DNA of 64,000 bases from Streptomyces pilosus (GCF_014649835.1 NZ_BMTU01000002.1:620001-684000); one strand, 5' to 3'. Shown: positions 35,027 to 44,198, counted from the stretch's first letter. Made by a program: numbers and translations. Notes: a model not told the origin generated them from the letters alone.

Positions 35027-35893
35027 ATGGCCTCCGGCACACTCGCCGACGACATCCGTCTCAAGCTGGGCACCCTCAGCCCTGCCGAGCGGAAGGTCGC
35101 GAGGGTGCTACTGGCCGCCTACCCCGCGGCGGGGTTCGAGACCGTCGCCACCATCGCCGAACGCGCCGCGGTCAGTGCCCCCACCGTGCTGCGCTTCGTC
35201 GCCCGTCTCGGTTACAGCGGATTCCCCGAGTTCCAGGCAGCCCTGCGCGCCGAGCTGGACCAACGCAACGCCTCCCCGCTGTCCCTGTATGAGGAGACGG
35301 AGGACGACACCTCGGGCGACGACTCGGCGGCAGGCCTCATGGCGCACAGCAGCAGGCTGTTCACCACCGCCGTCTCCAAGACTCTGGCGGAGACACCGCC
35401 GCACGACCTGCAGCGGGCCGTCGCGCTGCTGTCCGACCGCAAGCGCCGGATCACCCTGGTCGGAGGTCGGTTCACCCACCTGCTCGCCCAGTACCTCGGT
35501 CTGCACCTGATGCAGTTGCGTGACGACGTACACGTCCTGCCCGAACGCGATGTGGAACGGGCCGCCGCCCTCGCCCGGCTCGGCCGTCGCGACGTCCTTG
35601 TCGTCTTCGACTACCGCCGCTACGAGAGCGACAAGTTGACCCTCGCCCAGCTCGCCCAGGAACGTGGTGGCAGGGTCGTCGTGTTCACCGACACCTGGCT
35701 GTCACCCACCAGCGCACACGCCGAGGTCGTGCTGCCCAGCCAGGTCACCACCCCGTCGCCGTACGACAGCCTGGTGCCGACGCTCGCGGTCGTCGAGACC
35801 GTCGTCGCCGGTCTCCTCTCGACCCTCGGGGACGAGGCGCACCAGCACATGCGGCGGACCGAGGACGTTGCCCGTCGTGTCGGGCTGGTGTGA
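35027..35893 (+). CDS. RpiR/MurR-family regulator with SIS domain
   Basis: Regulator of 288 residues. The RpiR-type helix-turn-helix is at about 1-77 (FETVATIAERAAVSAPTVLR, then FVARLGYSGFPEFQAAL), the SIS domain at about 120-260 (RRITLVGGRFTHLLAQYLG and DVLVVFDYRRYESD). SIS domains usually sense phosphosugars, but some RpiR-type regulators control amino-acid or peptide pathways. Its place at the end of the cyanophycin cluster, with AAAGGAG before the ATG, makes it the likely local regulator. Confidence 0.85.
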   Translation: MASGTLADDIRLKLGTLSPAERKVARVLLAAYPAAGFETVATIAERAAVSAPTVLRFVARLGYSGFPEFQAALRAELDQRNASPLSLYEETEDDTSGDDSAAGLMAHSSRLFTTAVSKTLAETPPHDLQRAVALLSDRKRRITLVGGRFTHLLAQYLGLHLMQLRDDVHVLPERDVERAAALARLGRRDVLVVFDYRRYESDKLTLAQLAQERGGRVVVFTDTWLSPTSAHAEVVLPSQVTTPSPYDSLVPTLAVVETVVAGLLSTLGDEAHQHMRRTEDVARRVGLV

Positions 35894-35982
35894 CGGGACC
35901 GCGGCCACCGGCCGCCCCCCCGCATCGGCACTATGCGCCGGTGCCGGCCCGTGATCCTGAAGCAGGCGGACGTCGCGCGGGA

Positions 35983-36870
35983 CTACAGGCTCGACCGCAC
36001 CACGGTGACGGGACACCACGCGTGGTGGAGGACGGCCTGGCTGACCGACCCCATGAGCATGCCGGTGAATCCGCCGCGTCCGCGTGCCCCGACCACCATC
36101 AGCTGCACGCTGCCGCTCACCTCGATCAGGGCCTGGCGGGTTCGTCTGCGGACCACACGAGTACGTACCGTGAGTTCCGGGTACCGCTCGCGGTGCCCCG
36201 ACAAGGCCTTGGCGAGGAACTGCTCCGCCTGCGCCTGCAACTGTTCCGCATCACCGATCAGGTCCACGAGGTCCACCGGATCGCCGGGGTGGTGCTCGCC
36301 GTGGTCGGCCCAGGTGGACCACGCGTGAACGGTGAGCAGATCCGCGCCCCTGAGTGCGGCCTCGGCGAAGGCGAACGCGACGGCGGGCTGCCCTTGAGGG
36401 GAGCCGTCCACGGCCACTGCGACCGGCCCGGCCGGGTCCGGCCGGCCACGTACGACCATCACCGGGCAGCGCGCGTGCGCGCTCAGATGTACCGCGGTCG
36501 ATCCCAGCAGGACGTCGCGGAAGCCTCCCGAGCCGCGGTGGCCCACCACGACGAGCTGGGCGGTGCGCGACTGGGCCTCCAAGGCTGTCACCTTCTCACC
36601 GGGAATCGCCGCCCGGCTCACCTTCACTCCTGGTGCGGCGTTCCTGGCCTGCGCGGTTGCCTGTGCCAGGAGACGGTCGACCGATTCACGCAGGGCCCCG
36701 GCGGGTGGACCGAGCGGCGACGCGCCGGGCGGGGCGTGCATGGCCGGCCAGGTGAAGGCATGGATCACGTGCAGTTCCGCATCACGCATCCGCGCCTCAC
36801 GTGCTGCGGCGTCCACGGCGGCGAGGGCGGAAGCGGAACCGTCCACGCCGACAACGACCGGCCCGGTCAT
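35983..36870 (-). CDS. Universal stress protein with two UspA domains
   Basis: Protein of 295 residues made of two UspA domains (about 1-142 and 149-295). Each has the ATP-binding signature: GHRGSGGFRDVLLGSTAVHL in the first and GARGRGGFTGMLMGSVSQAV in the second, so both may bind ATP. The start MTGPVVVGVDGSASALAA is typical. Such proteins help survival in hypoxia and stationary phase; the precise role is unknown. It stands alone. Confidence 0.88.
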   Translation of the reverse strand: MTGPVVVGVDGSASALAAVDAAAREARMRDAELHVIHAFTWPAMHAPPGASPLGPPAGALRESVDRLLAQATAQARNAAPGVKVSRAAIPGEKVTALEAQSRTAQLVVVGHRGSGGFRDVLLGSTAVHLSAHARCPVMVVRGRPDPAGPVAVAVDGSPQGQPAVAFAFAEAALRGADLLTVHAWSTWADHGEHHPGDPVDLVDLIGDAEQLQAQAEQFLAKALSGHRERYPELTVRTRVVRRRTRQALIEVSGSVQLMVVGARGRGGFTGMLMGSVSQAVLHHAWCPVTVVRSSL

Positions 36871-37065
36871 CGCTTCGCCTCCTCCTGCGGGCAGGAGTGT
36901 GAAGAAGGGCAGGCGGCGTGTCGGCCTCCCCTCCTACAGTTTCGCCCGCGATCACACGGCGCGCCAGGCAGGCACCGGCGCCCAAGGAGCCGGTGAGACC
37001 GTCCGTTTTCAGCCCTCTGTCAGGGCTCAGGAGGCAAGCGACGGGCAGGGGGTAGTCGGACAGGT

Positions 37066-37350
37066 ATGGATGGCACACGATTTCGACAGGACGAGCGGAG
37101 CACACAGGAATCCCGTGCCCGGGGGACGATGCGGATCTGGCAGTGGGCCAGGTGGGCGGCGCTCGTCCTTGCGGTCAGCTGGGCGGTCAGCTGGGTCGTC
37201 AATCTCCTTCAGGGCGAAGGGGGACGCGACTTGTGGTGGCCCCTGGTCAGTACCGTCATCTGGACAGGGGTGGCCGTGAACGGCTTCGTGACCTACCGCC
37301 GGATCAGGACGACGACCCTGCCGGCCCTCACCGGCCGTCCGTCTGCCTGA
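37066..37350 (+). CDS. Small two-helix membrane protein
   Basis: Protein of 94 residues with a polar basic head, one hydrophobic segment at about 27-47 (WARWAALVLAVSWAVSWVV) and another at about 56-75 (LWWPLVSTVIWTGVAVNGFV). No family recognised. Its 3' end overlaps the end of the convergent hydrolase gene by 23 bases. Confidence 0.5.
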   Translation: MDGTRFRQDERSTQESRARGTMRIWQWARWAALVLAVSWAVSWVVNLLQGEGGRDLWWPLVSTVIWTGVAVNGFVTYRRIRTTTLPALTGRPSA

Positions 37351-38434
37351 CCACGTCGGCCGGCCGGCTTCCCGTCCCCTGCCGCCGCCGGGAGCCGAGT
37401 TCCTCGAGGAACTGTCCCTGGTCGTGCAGGAATCCGTCCGCGAAGAGCGAGCGGGGGGCGAAGAGCGCGGTGAGCGTGATCCTGAGGTCCGACTGCTCAA
37501 CGGACTGTTTGACCAGTGAATGCGTGGCGTCCGGGTAGCGCTTGACCGCCAACGCCCCCCCCGTGGCCAGCACTTTGCGGTACGTGCGCTCCGTGTCGGC
37601 GGTGTCCACGTTGACGTCATGGTCCGCGAGGATCAGCAGTACCGGTACGCCGCGCAGGGCGCGGAGGTCTCGCGTGGCGTCCGCGGTGTAGTTCCTGGAG
37701 ATGAAGCCCCAGCGGTCGGCGGTCATGCCGTCCGCGTCGCCGCCCATCGCCCTGACGTACTCCTCGAAGGTCGCGTGGCGTCGCAGCAGCCGGCGGGTGG
37801 TGTCGCTCCTGGCGACCTCCGCTTCGGTGCGGGCTGCTGACGCGCCGTCGGCGCGCAGCTCGGCGAGGAGGTTGTAGCGGCCCTGCTGGAGCCAGTTGAT
37901 CGCGGGCGAGACGGCGACGACGAAGCTCACGGGCGTCCTGGCGGCGATCTTCGGCAGGACCCAGCCCGCCTGGCTGGCGCCCCAGAGTCCGATCCGGCCG
38001 CCGTCGATGTCCGGGCGGGCGCGGGCCCAGGCGATGGCGGCGGCTGCCTCCTCGGCCCGGTCGTCCATGGACTGGTGGAGCCAGTTGCCGGGCGCGCCCG
38101 CGACTCCGGGCTTGTCCCAGGACAGGGAGGCGTACCCGGCCTTGGCGTTCGCCTCCCAGAGCGGCTTGTAACCGTCGGCGTGGGTCGCGTCGACGGGGCC
38201 GTCGCCGTGGATGTACACGACCAGGCCGTGGTGCTTGCGGCCGTCCCTGGGGATGGCCAGCACGCCGTTGAGGGTGTGGCCCCCGTGGCGGATCGTGACC
38301 CGCTGCTCCTCCATGTCGTAGGAGTTCTGCCACAGCACCACACCGACGAGGCCGGCGGTCACGGCCAGGACCGTGACGAGTGACCACACGGCGAGGCGGA
38401 GCCCGCCCCGTCGGAACCGGGTCTTCGGACGCAT
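37328..38434 (-). CDS. Membrane-anchored alpha/beta hydrolase
   Basis: Protein of 368 residues. A signal anchor (about 13-36) places the enzyme outside the membrane. The hydrolase domain shows GLVVYIHGDGPVD near 70, the nucleophile elbow GASQAG near 150, and the acid/histidine region ILADHDVNVD and YPDATHSL toward the end. This resembles the S9/dienelactone-hydrolase-like secreted esterases. A composite palindrome lies just upstream of its start and is shared with the divergent GNAT/PaaX pair. Confidence 0.8.
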   Translation of the reverse strand: MRPKTRFRRGGLRLAVWSLVTVLAVTAGLVGVVLWQNSYDMEEQRVTIRHGGHTLNGVLAIPRDGRKHHGLVVYIHGDGPVDATHADGYKPLWEANAKAGYASLSWDKPGVAGAPGNWLHQSMDDRAEEAAAAIAWARARPDIDGGRIGLWGASQAGWVLPKIAARTPVSFVVAVSPAINWLQQGRYNLLAELRADGASAARTEAEVARSDTTRRLLRRHATFEEYVRAMGGDADGMTADRWGFISRNYTADATRDLRALRGVPVLLILADHDVNVDTADTERTYRKVLATGGALAVKRYPDATHSLVKQSVEQSDLRITLTALFAPRSLFADGFLHDQGQFLEELGSRRRQGTGSRPADVVRQTDGR

Positions 38435-38471
38435 GACAGGACCACCTCTGTTCGGGACGCGGAGCAGATCG

Positions 38472-38517
38472 CAAAACTATCATTAAGAAAACGATCGTCG
38501 AGAGTCTGATAGTTTTG
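38472..38517. promoter_or_regulatory. Composite palindrome between divergent genes
   Basis: An outer perfect inverted repeat CAAAACTATCA / TGATAGTTTTG (38472-38482, 38507-38517) encloses an inner palindrome ACGATCGT (38491-38498) with exactly the same centre. The 46-base element is AT-rich in a GC-rich genome and sits between the hydrolase and the GNAT-PaaX operon, 38 bases before the hydrolase start. It is probably the operator of the PaaX-like regulator. Confidence 0.6.
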
Positions 38518-38548
38518 TGCTCGGTTCCGGAGAGGAAGGCGGCAGGAC

Positions 38549-39190
38549 ATGGGAGCGGACGCGACAGGCCCCGGGGTCGGAGCGTTGACGGTGCGGCGAG
38601 GCGTTCCGGCCGGAGCCGAGCGGCGGGTGGCCGAGCTGTACTGGGACGCCTTCGGCCGCAAACTCGGTCCCGCCCTGAACCCGGCGGACAAGGCGGTGCC
38701 CTTCATCGCCGCCCACCTGAACACCGATCGAGCGGTCTGCGCCCTCCTCGACGGGCGGATCGTCGGCCTCGCCGGCTACCAACACGGCGGGCGGGCCCTC
38801 ACCGGGGGATCGGCCGGCGCCGTGCTGCGCGCCTACGGGCACCTGCGAGGACTGCACCGACTCCTGCTCCTCGCCCTGTTCGAGCGGCGCCCGGCTCCCG
38901 GGCAGCTCGTCATGGACGGCATCGCCGTGGACCCGGACCTGCGCGGCCGCGGCGTCGGAAGCCTGCTCATCGAAGAAGTGGCCGCTGTCGCGGCGGAGCA
39001 GGACTGCCGGGAGATCAGACTGGACGTGATCGACACCAATCCGCGCGCCCGCGCCCTGTACGAGCGGCGCGGCTTCACGGCCGTACGGACCGAGCACACG
39101 CCCTACCTGCGCGGACTGCTCGGCTTCGGCGCGGTGACCACCATGCGCCGCCCGGTCGGCACAGGATCAGGAGAGAACCGTGAACGCTGA
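38549..39190 (+). CDS. GNAT-family N-acetyltransferase
   Basis: Acetyltransferase of 213 residues. The acetyl-CoA loop is in LVMDGIAVDPDLRGRGVGSLLIEEV (motif A, about 116-140), followed by IRLDVIDTNPRARALYERRGF (motif B). The substrate is unknown. It overlaps the following PaaX-like gene by 11 bases and therefore belongs to the same operon, controlled from the composite palindrome upstream. Confidence 0.85.
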   Translation: MGADATGPGVGALTVRRGVPAGAERRVAELYWDAFGRKLGPALNPADKAVPFIAAHLNTDRAVCALLDGRIVGLAGYQHGGRALTGGSAGAVLRAYGHLRGLHRLLLLALFERRPAPGQLVMDGIAVDPDLRGRGVGSLLIEEVAAVAAEQDCREIRLDVIDTNPRARALYERRGFTAVRTEHTPYLRGLLGFGAVTTMRRPVGTGSGENRER

Positions 39191-40064
39191 CTCCGACCAC
39201 GTCGAGGTCCCCACCCGCATGCTCGTCCACGCGCTGATCCGCGAGGACGGCACCGTCGGCGCGGACGAGCTGTACACCGTCGCCAACACCCTGGGCATGA
39301 GCGACCAGCAGGTACGGCTGTGCGTCAAACGCCTCGTGACCGAAGGCCGCTTCACCCACGAGGGCCGAGGCCGCAAGGCGGAACTGCACGCGACCACGGA
39401 CACCCTGCACGCCCTCGCCCCCAACGCGGACTTCCTGCGGCACGCGTTCCAGCAGGACGCCGGGCTCGCGCCCTGGGACGGGGTCTGGCACCTGGCCGCC
39501 TTCGCGGTACCGGAAGCGGCGCGCACCGCCCGGGACGCCCTGCGCGAGACGCTCGTCCACCTCGGCGGCGCCCCGCTCCAGGGCGGACTGTACGTCTGCG
39601 CCAACGCATGGGAACCGTACGTCGAAGAAGCGGCCCACCGCCTCGGCGCACACAGCGCGCTCACCCTCCTCACCACGACGGACCTGCGCAGGGGCGACAC
39701 CCAGGAGCCTGCCGAACTCGCTCGCCTGCTGTGGCCTCTGCGGGAGATCGCCGACCGCTATGACCGCCTCAGCCGCATCACCCGGCCCCGCCTCACCCGG
39801 CTCACCGGCCCTGCCGCACTCTCCCCGGCCACGCTTCTCACCATCGCTGTCGAGCTGGCCGCCGAACTCACCCGCGCCATGGAGCCCGACCCGCTGCTGC
39901 CGCCCCAGCTCCTGCCCCACCCCTGGCCCGGCACCCGGGCCAGGGAACTCGTCGCCCGGTGCTGGGCCGCCCTGCACGAACGTGACCAGGGCGAGACCCG
40001 CCCGGCCCTCTTCCGCCTCTACGCCGACATCACCCGGGAAGCCGCCGGCCGGGCCGCGCACTGA
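39180..40064 (+). CDS. PaaX-like transcriptional regulator
   Basis: Regulator of 294 residues starting at a GTG inside the end of the GNAT gene. An N-terminal winged helix (about 10-70, VGADELYTVANTLGMSDQQVRLCVKRLV) is followed by the PaaX core (WDGVWHLAAFAVPEAARTARDALRETLV, shown in part, and GLYVCANAWEPYVEEAA) and a C-terminal helical domain. PaaX represses phenylacetate degradation; distant members such as this regulate other pathways, and no phenylacetate genes are nearby. It probably controls its own operon and the divergent hydrolase. Confidence 0.8.
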   Translation: MNADSDHVEVPTRMLVHALIREDGTVGADELYTVANTLGMSDQQVRLCVKRLVTEGRFTHEGRGRKAELHATTDTLHALAPNADFLRHAFQQDAGLAPWDGVWHLAAFAVPEAARTARDALRETLVHLGGAPLQGGLYVCANAWEPYVEEAAHRLGAHSALTLLTTTDLRRGDTQEPAELARLLWPLREIADRYDRLSRITRPRLTRLTGPAALSPATLLTIAVELAAELTRAMEPDPLLPPQLLPHPWPGTRARELVARCWAALHERDQGETRPALFRLYADITREAAGRAAH

Positions 40065-40205
40065 AGACGGCGCCGAGGACGCACCGACGGCAGGACCACG
40101 GTGATCGCGGACGGCACGGTGCCATGCGGCTGGTGTGACGCGACGCATTCGTCCCGCGTCCGGTGAGCGAGCGTGCATTCCCCGGCAGGGGGGACACGAG
40201 GCGGT

Positions 40206-41600
40206 ATGGCAAGAAGAGTCGGGAACAGAGTGTCGGCGGAGACGGGAGAACAGGCAGGGGCAGAGGAGACGACGACGCTCAAGCGCGCCCTGACGACCCC
40301 GCTGCTGTACTTCTTCATTCTGGGCGATGTCCTCGGTGCCGGGGTGTACGTCCTGGTCGGCCAGGTCGCGGCCGACGCCGGGGGAGCGGTGTGGGTACCG
40401 CTGGTCGTCGCACTGCTGCTGGCGCTGCTGACCGCCGCCTCCTACGCCGAGCTGGCGACGAAGTACCCGCGGGCGGGCGGAGCCTCCCACTACGTGACGC
40501 GCGCCTTCGGGCCGTTCGCCGGATTCATCGCGGGCTTCTGCATGCTGGCCGCCGGCATCGTCTCCGTGGCCGCGCTCGCCCGCGGCTTCGGCGGCGACTA
40601 CCTGTCGGCCTTCGTGACCCTGCCCGTGGGGCTCGTGGCCGTGCTGTTCCTGGCCCTGCTGGCCCTGGTCAACGCGCGGGGCATCAAGGAGTCGACCCGT
40701 GCCAACGTGGTGGCCACCGTCGTCGAGGTCGGCGGACTGGCCGTCATCGTCGTCCTCGGCGCGTGGCTGCTGCTGCGCGGCGACGGCGACGTGGGGCGGC
40801 TCACGGAGCTGGGCACCCCGGAGAAGGGGGCGGCGGCGGCCGTGCTGAGCGGGTCGGTGCTGGCGTACTACTCCTTCGTCGGGTTCGAGACCTCCGTGAA
40901 CGTCGCCGAGGAGACCCGGGATCCGCGGCGCTCCTACCCGCGCGCCCTGTTCGGCGCCCTCGCCACCGCCGGAGCTGTGTACGTGCTGGTGGGCCTGGCC
41001 GCGTCCGCGGCGGTACCGACGGCCCGGCTGGCCGAGTCGAGCGGGCCGCTGCTGGAGGTCGTCGAGGCGGCAGGCGGCGTGCCGACCCGTCTCTTCAGCG
41101 CCGTCGCGCTCGTCGCCGTGGCCAACGGTGCGCTGCTCACCGGCATCATGTCCTCCCGCCTGGCCTACGGGATGGCGAAGGACGGGCTGCTGCCCGCCAC
41201 GCTGACCAAGGTGCTGCCGGGCCGCCGTACACCGTGGGCCGCGATTGCGCTCACCACACTGCTGGCGATGCTTCTCGCACTCACCGGCAGCGTCGCCACC
41301 CTGGCTTCCACTCTGGTGCTCCTGCTGCTGGTCGTCTTCCTCATGGTCAACACGGCCGTGCTGGTGCTGCGCCGTGAGCACGGCGAAGCCGACCACTTCC
41401 GGGCCCCGACCGCACTGCCGGTACTGGGCATCGCATCCTGTGTGGTGCTGTCCACGCAGATCGAGGCACAGGTGTGGCTGCGCGGACTGACGGTCGTGGC
41501 CGTCGGCACGGTGCTTGCGGTACTCGTCGTCGTGCGGCGGACCAGGCGTGCGGACGGAGACGTGCGGAACCCGGCTGAAGACGTGCGGAACCCCGGCTGA
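40206..41600 (+). CDS. APC-family amino-acid permease
   Basis: Transporter of 464 residues with about 12 helices. The unwound first helix has FILGDVLGAGVYVLVGQVA (about 36-54), the substrate-site signature of the APC superfamily, and SYAELATKYPRAGGASHYV near 80-98. YYSFVGFETSVNVAEETRDPRRSYPRAL in helix 6/7 (shown in part) is also typical. It imports or exchanges amino acids or amines; the exact substrate is not evident. GTG 40173 is an alternative start. Confidence 0.85.
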   Translation: MARRVGNRVSAETGEQAGAEETTTLKRALTTPLLYFFILGDVLGAGVYVLVGQVAADAGGAVWVPLVVALLLALLTAASYAELATKYPRAGGASHYVTRAFGPFAGFIAGFCMLAAGIVSVAALARGFGGDYLSAFVTLPVGLVAVLFLALLALVNARGIKESTRANVVATVVEVGGLAVIVVLGAWLLLRGDGDVGRLTELGTPEKGAAAAVLSGSVLAYYSFVGFETSVNVAEETRDPRRSYPRALFGALATAGAVYVLVGLAASAAVPTARLAESSGPLLEVVEAAGGVPTRLFSAVALVAVANGALLTGIMSSRLAYGMAKDGLLPATLTKVLPGRRTPWAAIALTTLLAMLLALTGSVATLASTLVLLLLVVFLMVNTAVLVLRREHGEADHFRAPTALPVLGIASCVVLSTQIEAQVWLRGLTVVAVGTVLAVLVVVRRTRRADGDVRNPAEDVRNPG

Positions 41601-41646
41601 ACGGGGTGCCGCCGCTTCCGTCGGCCACGGACCGGGACGTCCGGGG

Positions 41647-42282
41647 TCAGCCGATGTCGAAGTCCAGGTTGGTGACGTACCACCTGTCCTCGATCTTGCT
41701 GGAGTGCACCTTGACGTCGAGCCGGCCGGGTTCCAAGCCGGTGGAACGGGACAGGATGATCTTGTCGAGGGTCTGACCGTCAATGGTGATTCCGTCGGCG
41801 GGGACCACCACCGTTTCGTCTCCGGTGGCCGGGGTCTCGGCGACCTCGACCTCCGGGTCGGCCGAGGGCGGATCAGGGGTGAACGACTCCCGCAGCTGTC
41901 CGAGGTTCTGCTGCACCTGCTTGCCTTCGGGCGTGTCGGTGTCGCACGTCGCCTCCGTGCCGGCTCGTGCGGGCGTCGAGCCGGCAGCCGCTTCGCCCAT
42001 CAGCAGGCACGCCTCCTTCGGCTGGTTCTTGACGACTGCGGTGACCCACGCCGCGATCGTTCCCTCAGCCGTGGACTGGTCGGCGGCCGAGGCGTGCGGC
42101 GCATCCGAGGCCTCTCCCTGCCCGCTGCCCGGCGGCTGCCCCGCGTCGGCGGTGGGCGAGCCGCCCGAACGGGTCTCCTTCTCTCCGGCGTCCGAATCGC
42201 TGGAGCACCCCGTGAGAGCCATGACCGCCGCCATCAACACGCCCCCGGCCACCCGGCCGACGCTTCTCTGCCTGTCGCTCAC
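41647..42282 (-). CDS. Secreted lipoprotein of unknown function
   Basis: Protein of 211 residues with a lipoprotein signal: a short basic start, a hydrophobic run (VLMAAVMALTGC) and a cysteine at about 26. A low-complexity linker (serine, glycine, glutamine) precedes a folded domain that starts STAEGTIAAWVTAVVKNQPKEACLLM, a pattern seen in NTF2-like proteins, and ends with WYVTNLDFDIG. Two further cysteines may form a disulfide. A GTG two codons upstream (42288) is an alternative start. It converges on the permease gene. Confidence 0.65.
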   Translation of the reverse strand: MSDRQRSVGRVAGGVLMAAVMALTGCSSDSDAGEKETRSGGSPTADAGQPPGSGQGEASDAPHASAADQSTAEGTIAAWVTAVVKNQPKEACLLMGEAAAGSTPARAGTEATCDTDTPEGKQVQQNLGQLRESFTPDPPSADPEVEVAETPATGDETVVVPADGITIDGQTLDKIILSRSTGLEPGRLDVKVHSSKIEDRWYVTNLDFDIG

Positions 42283-42614
42283 TGACACCGCTCCGGTCGT
42301 CCTTCCGTCCGTCCTGTGGGAGTGACGCACCCATGTGCCTCTCCGGGGGTGGCCTTCCGGCACTCCCGTCTGGCGCCACTTTCCTCATGAGAACGCTCCG
42401 GGCGGCGAACCGGTTCACCGCCGGCACCCGGTATCGCGGGGGCGCGCCGGGGAGCTGCCGGCCGAGCCACTCCTCCGGAGAAGCCGGGTGCCAGGTGGAA
42501 CGCGGCCGCGTGGCCGGTGCTGAAAGGGGCTGAGCGGGACACACGTATAGCCGGGATGTACGGCAGTGGCGCGACCGCATGAGGCGCCGCGTAGTGGAAG
42601 GAGCGAGGTGGGCG

Positions 42615-43661
42615 ATGCGTGCACTGACTGTGCGGCCCGGCGACAAGCATTCCCTGGAGGTACGGGAGGTGCCCGACCCCGTCCCCGCCGACGGTGAGCT
42701 GCTGGTGCGGGGCCTGGCGGTGGGGGTGTGCGGAACGGACAGGGAGATCGCCGGCGGCGAGTACGGCTGGGCCCCGCCGGGCCGTGATCGGCTGGTACTG
42801 GGGCACGAGTCCCTCGGGCAGGTGCTGCAGGCGCCCCCCGGCAGCGGCTTCACGGCCGGTGACCTCGTCGCCGGTGTGGTGCGCCGGCCGGACCCCGAAC
42901 CGTGCGGTGCCTGCGCCCGCGGAGAGTTCGACATGTGCCGCAACGGCCGCTACACCGAACGCGGCATCAAGGAGATCGACGGTTATGGCGCACAGGTGTG
43001 GTGCGTGGAAGCCGACTACGCGGTGAAGCTGGAGGCGGGTCTGGAACGCGTCGGTGTGCTCATGGAGCCGACCACCGTGGTGGCGAAGGCGTGGGAGCAG
43101 GTCGAGCGTGTCGGGGGCCGTTCGTGGTTCGAGCCGCGTCGCGCCCTGGTGACGGGAGCAGGGCCCATCGGGCTCCTCGCCGCCCTCCTGGGGGCACAGC
43201 GCGGGCTGGAGATGCATGTCCTCGACCGGGCGACCGAAGGGCTCAAGCCCGCTCTGGTGCGGGAGTTGGGCGCCACCTACCACGCGGAGGACGCCGAGCA
43301 GGTCATCTCCGCGGTACGTCCGGACGTCGTCGTCGAAGCGACGGGCGCGAACGAGCCGGTCCTCGCCGCCCTGACGGGTACCGCGCCCTACGGGGTGGTG
43401 TGCCTGACCGGTGTGTCACCCGGCGGCCGCAGGATGACCGTGGACGCGGGCGCCCTCAACCGGGACATCGTGCTGCAGAACGACGCCGTGGTGGGCTCGG
43501 TCAACGCGAACCTCCGTCACTACGGCCTCGCCGCGGAAGCGCTGGTACGGGCCGACAGGTCGTGGCTCGAGCGACTGATCACCCGGCGGGTGCCGCTGGA
43601 GCACGCGGAGGAGGCGTTCACACCACGACCCGACGACGTCAAGGTCGTCATCGAACTGTAG
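42615..43661 (+). CDS. Glucose 1-dehydrogenase-type zinc dehydrogenase
   Basis: Medium-chain dehydrogenase of 348 residues. Catalytic zinc ligands are Cys39 in GVCGTDREI and His64/Glu65 in LVLGHES; structural cysteines are 97, 100 and 108, with Gly103 where alcohol dehydrogenases have the fourth, as in other glucose dehydrogenases. The NAD(P) fold begins LVTGAGPIGLLAALLGA (about 176-192). PEPCGACARGEFDMCRNG and the TERGIKEIDGY region match the archaeal-type glucose dehydrogenase family. The next gene is a gluconokinase, which fits glucose oxidation to gluconate followed by phosphorylation. Confidence 0.8.
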   Translation: MRALTVRPGDKHSLEVREVPDPVPADGELLVRGLAVGVCGTDREIAGGEYGWAPPGRDRLVLGHESLGQVLQAPPGSGFTAGDLVAGVVRRPDPEPCGACARGEFDMCRNGRYTERGIKEIDGYGAQVWCVEADYAVKLEAGLERVGVLMEPTTVVAKAWEQVERVGGRSWFEPRRALVTGAGPIGLLAALLGAQRGLEMHVLDRATEGLKPALVRELGATYHAEDAEQVISAVRPDVVVEATGANEPVLAALTGTAPYGVVCLTGVSPGGRRMTVDAGALNRDIVLQNDAVVGSVNANLRHYGLAAEALVRADRSWLERLITRRVPLEHAEEAFTPRPDDVKVVIEL

Positions 43662-43688
43662 GCGGCACGGTACGAAGGAAGGCTCCGC

Positions 43689-44198
43689 ATGTCTCAGCAC
43701 ACTGCTCCGCTGGTCGTCGTCATGGGCGTGTCGGGTTCGGGGAAGACCACAGTCGGCCAACTGCTGGCACGGCACCTCGGGGTTCCCTACGCCGAGGGAG
43801 ACGACTTCCACCCCGCGTCGAACGTGGCGAAGCTGCGGGCGGGTCACCCGCTCGACGACGAGGACCGCCGCCCCTGGCTGGAGGAGGTGGCACGATGGCT
43901 GGCCGACCATGCGGACGGTGGAGGCGTGGTGACCTGCTCGGCGCTCAAGCGCCGCTACCGTGCCCGGCTGGCTTCCGCCGCGTCGCGCGTCTTCTTCCTC
44001 CACCTCGACGGCTCGCCCGAGCTGATCGCCGCACGCATCACCGCACGACGGGGCCACTTCATGCCGCCCGAGCTGCTCCGTACACAGTTCGCCGACTTCG
44101 AAGCACTGGGCGAGGACGAAGCGGGCGCGGCCGTCCCGATCGACGGTACGCCGCAGGAGACGGCGGCTCTCGCTCATGCGGCCGTCACCTCGACCTGA
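43689..44198 (+). CDS. gntK: Gluconokinase
   Basis: Kinase of 169 residues, normal for GntK. The P-loop is GVSGSGKT (13-20), followed by the gluconate-site segment YAEGDDFHPASNVAKLRAG and LDDEDRRPWL, then CSALKRRYRARL and a GHFMPPELLRTQFADFE lid region. It makes 6-phosphogluconate for the pentose phosphate or Entner-Doudoroff route. It starts 27 bases after the dehydrogenase and follows GAAGGA, so the two are co-transcribed. Confidence 0.9.
   Translation: MSQHTAPLVVVMGVSGSGKTTVGQLLARHLGVPYAEGDDFHPASNVAKLRAGHPLDDEDRRPWLEEVARWLADHADGGGVVTCSALKRRYRARLASAASRVFFLHLDGSPELIAARITARRGHFMPPELLRTQFADFEALGEDEAGAAVPIDGTPQETAALAHAAVTST

Noticed and set aside
39075..41783. A 902-codon open frame opposite PaaX and the permease
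   Set aside because: It spans three genes and gaps and has repetitive Q/H/R composition, so it is not a gene.
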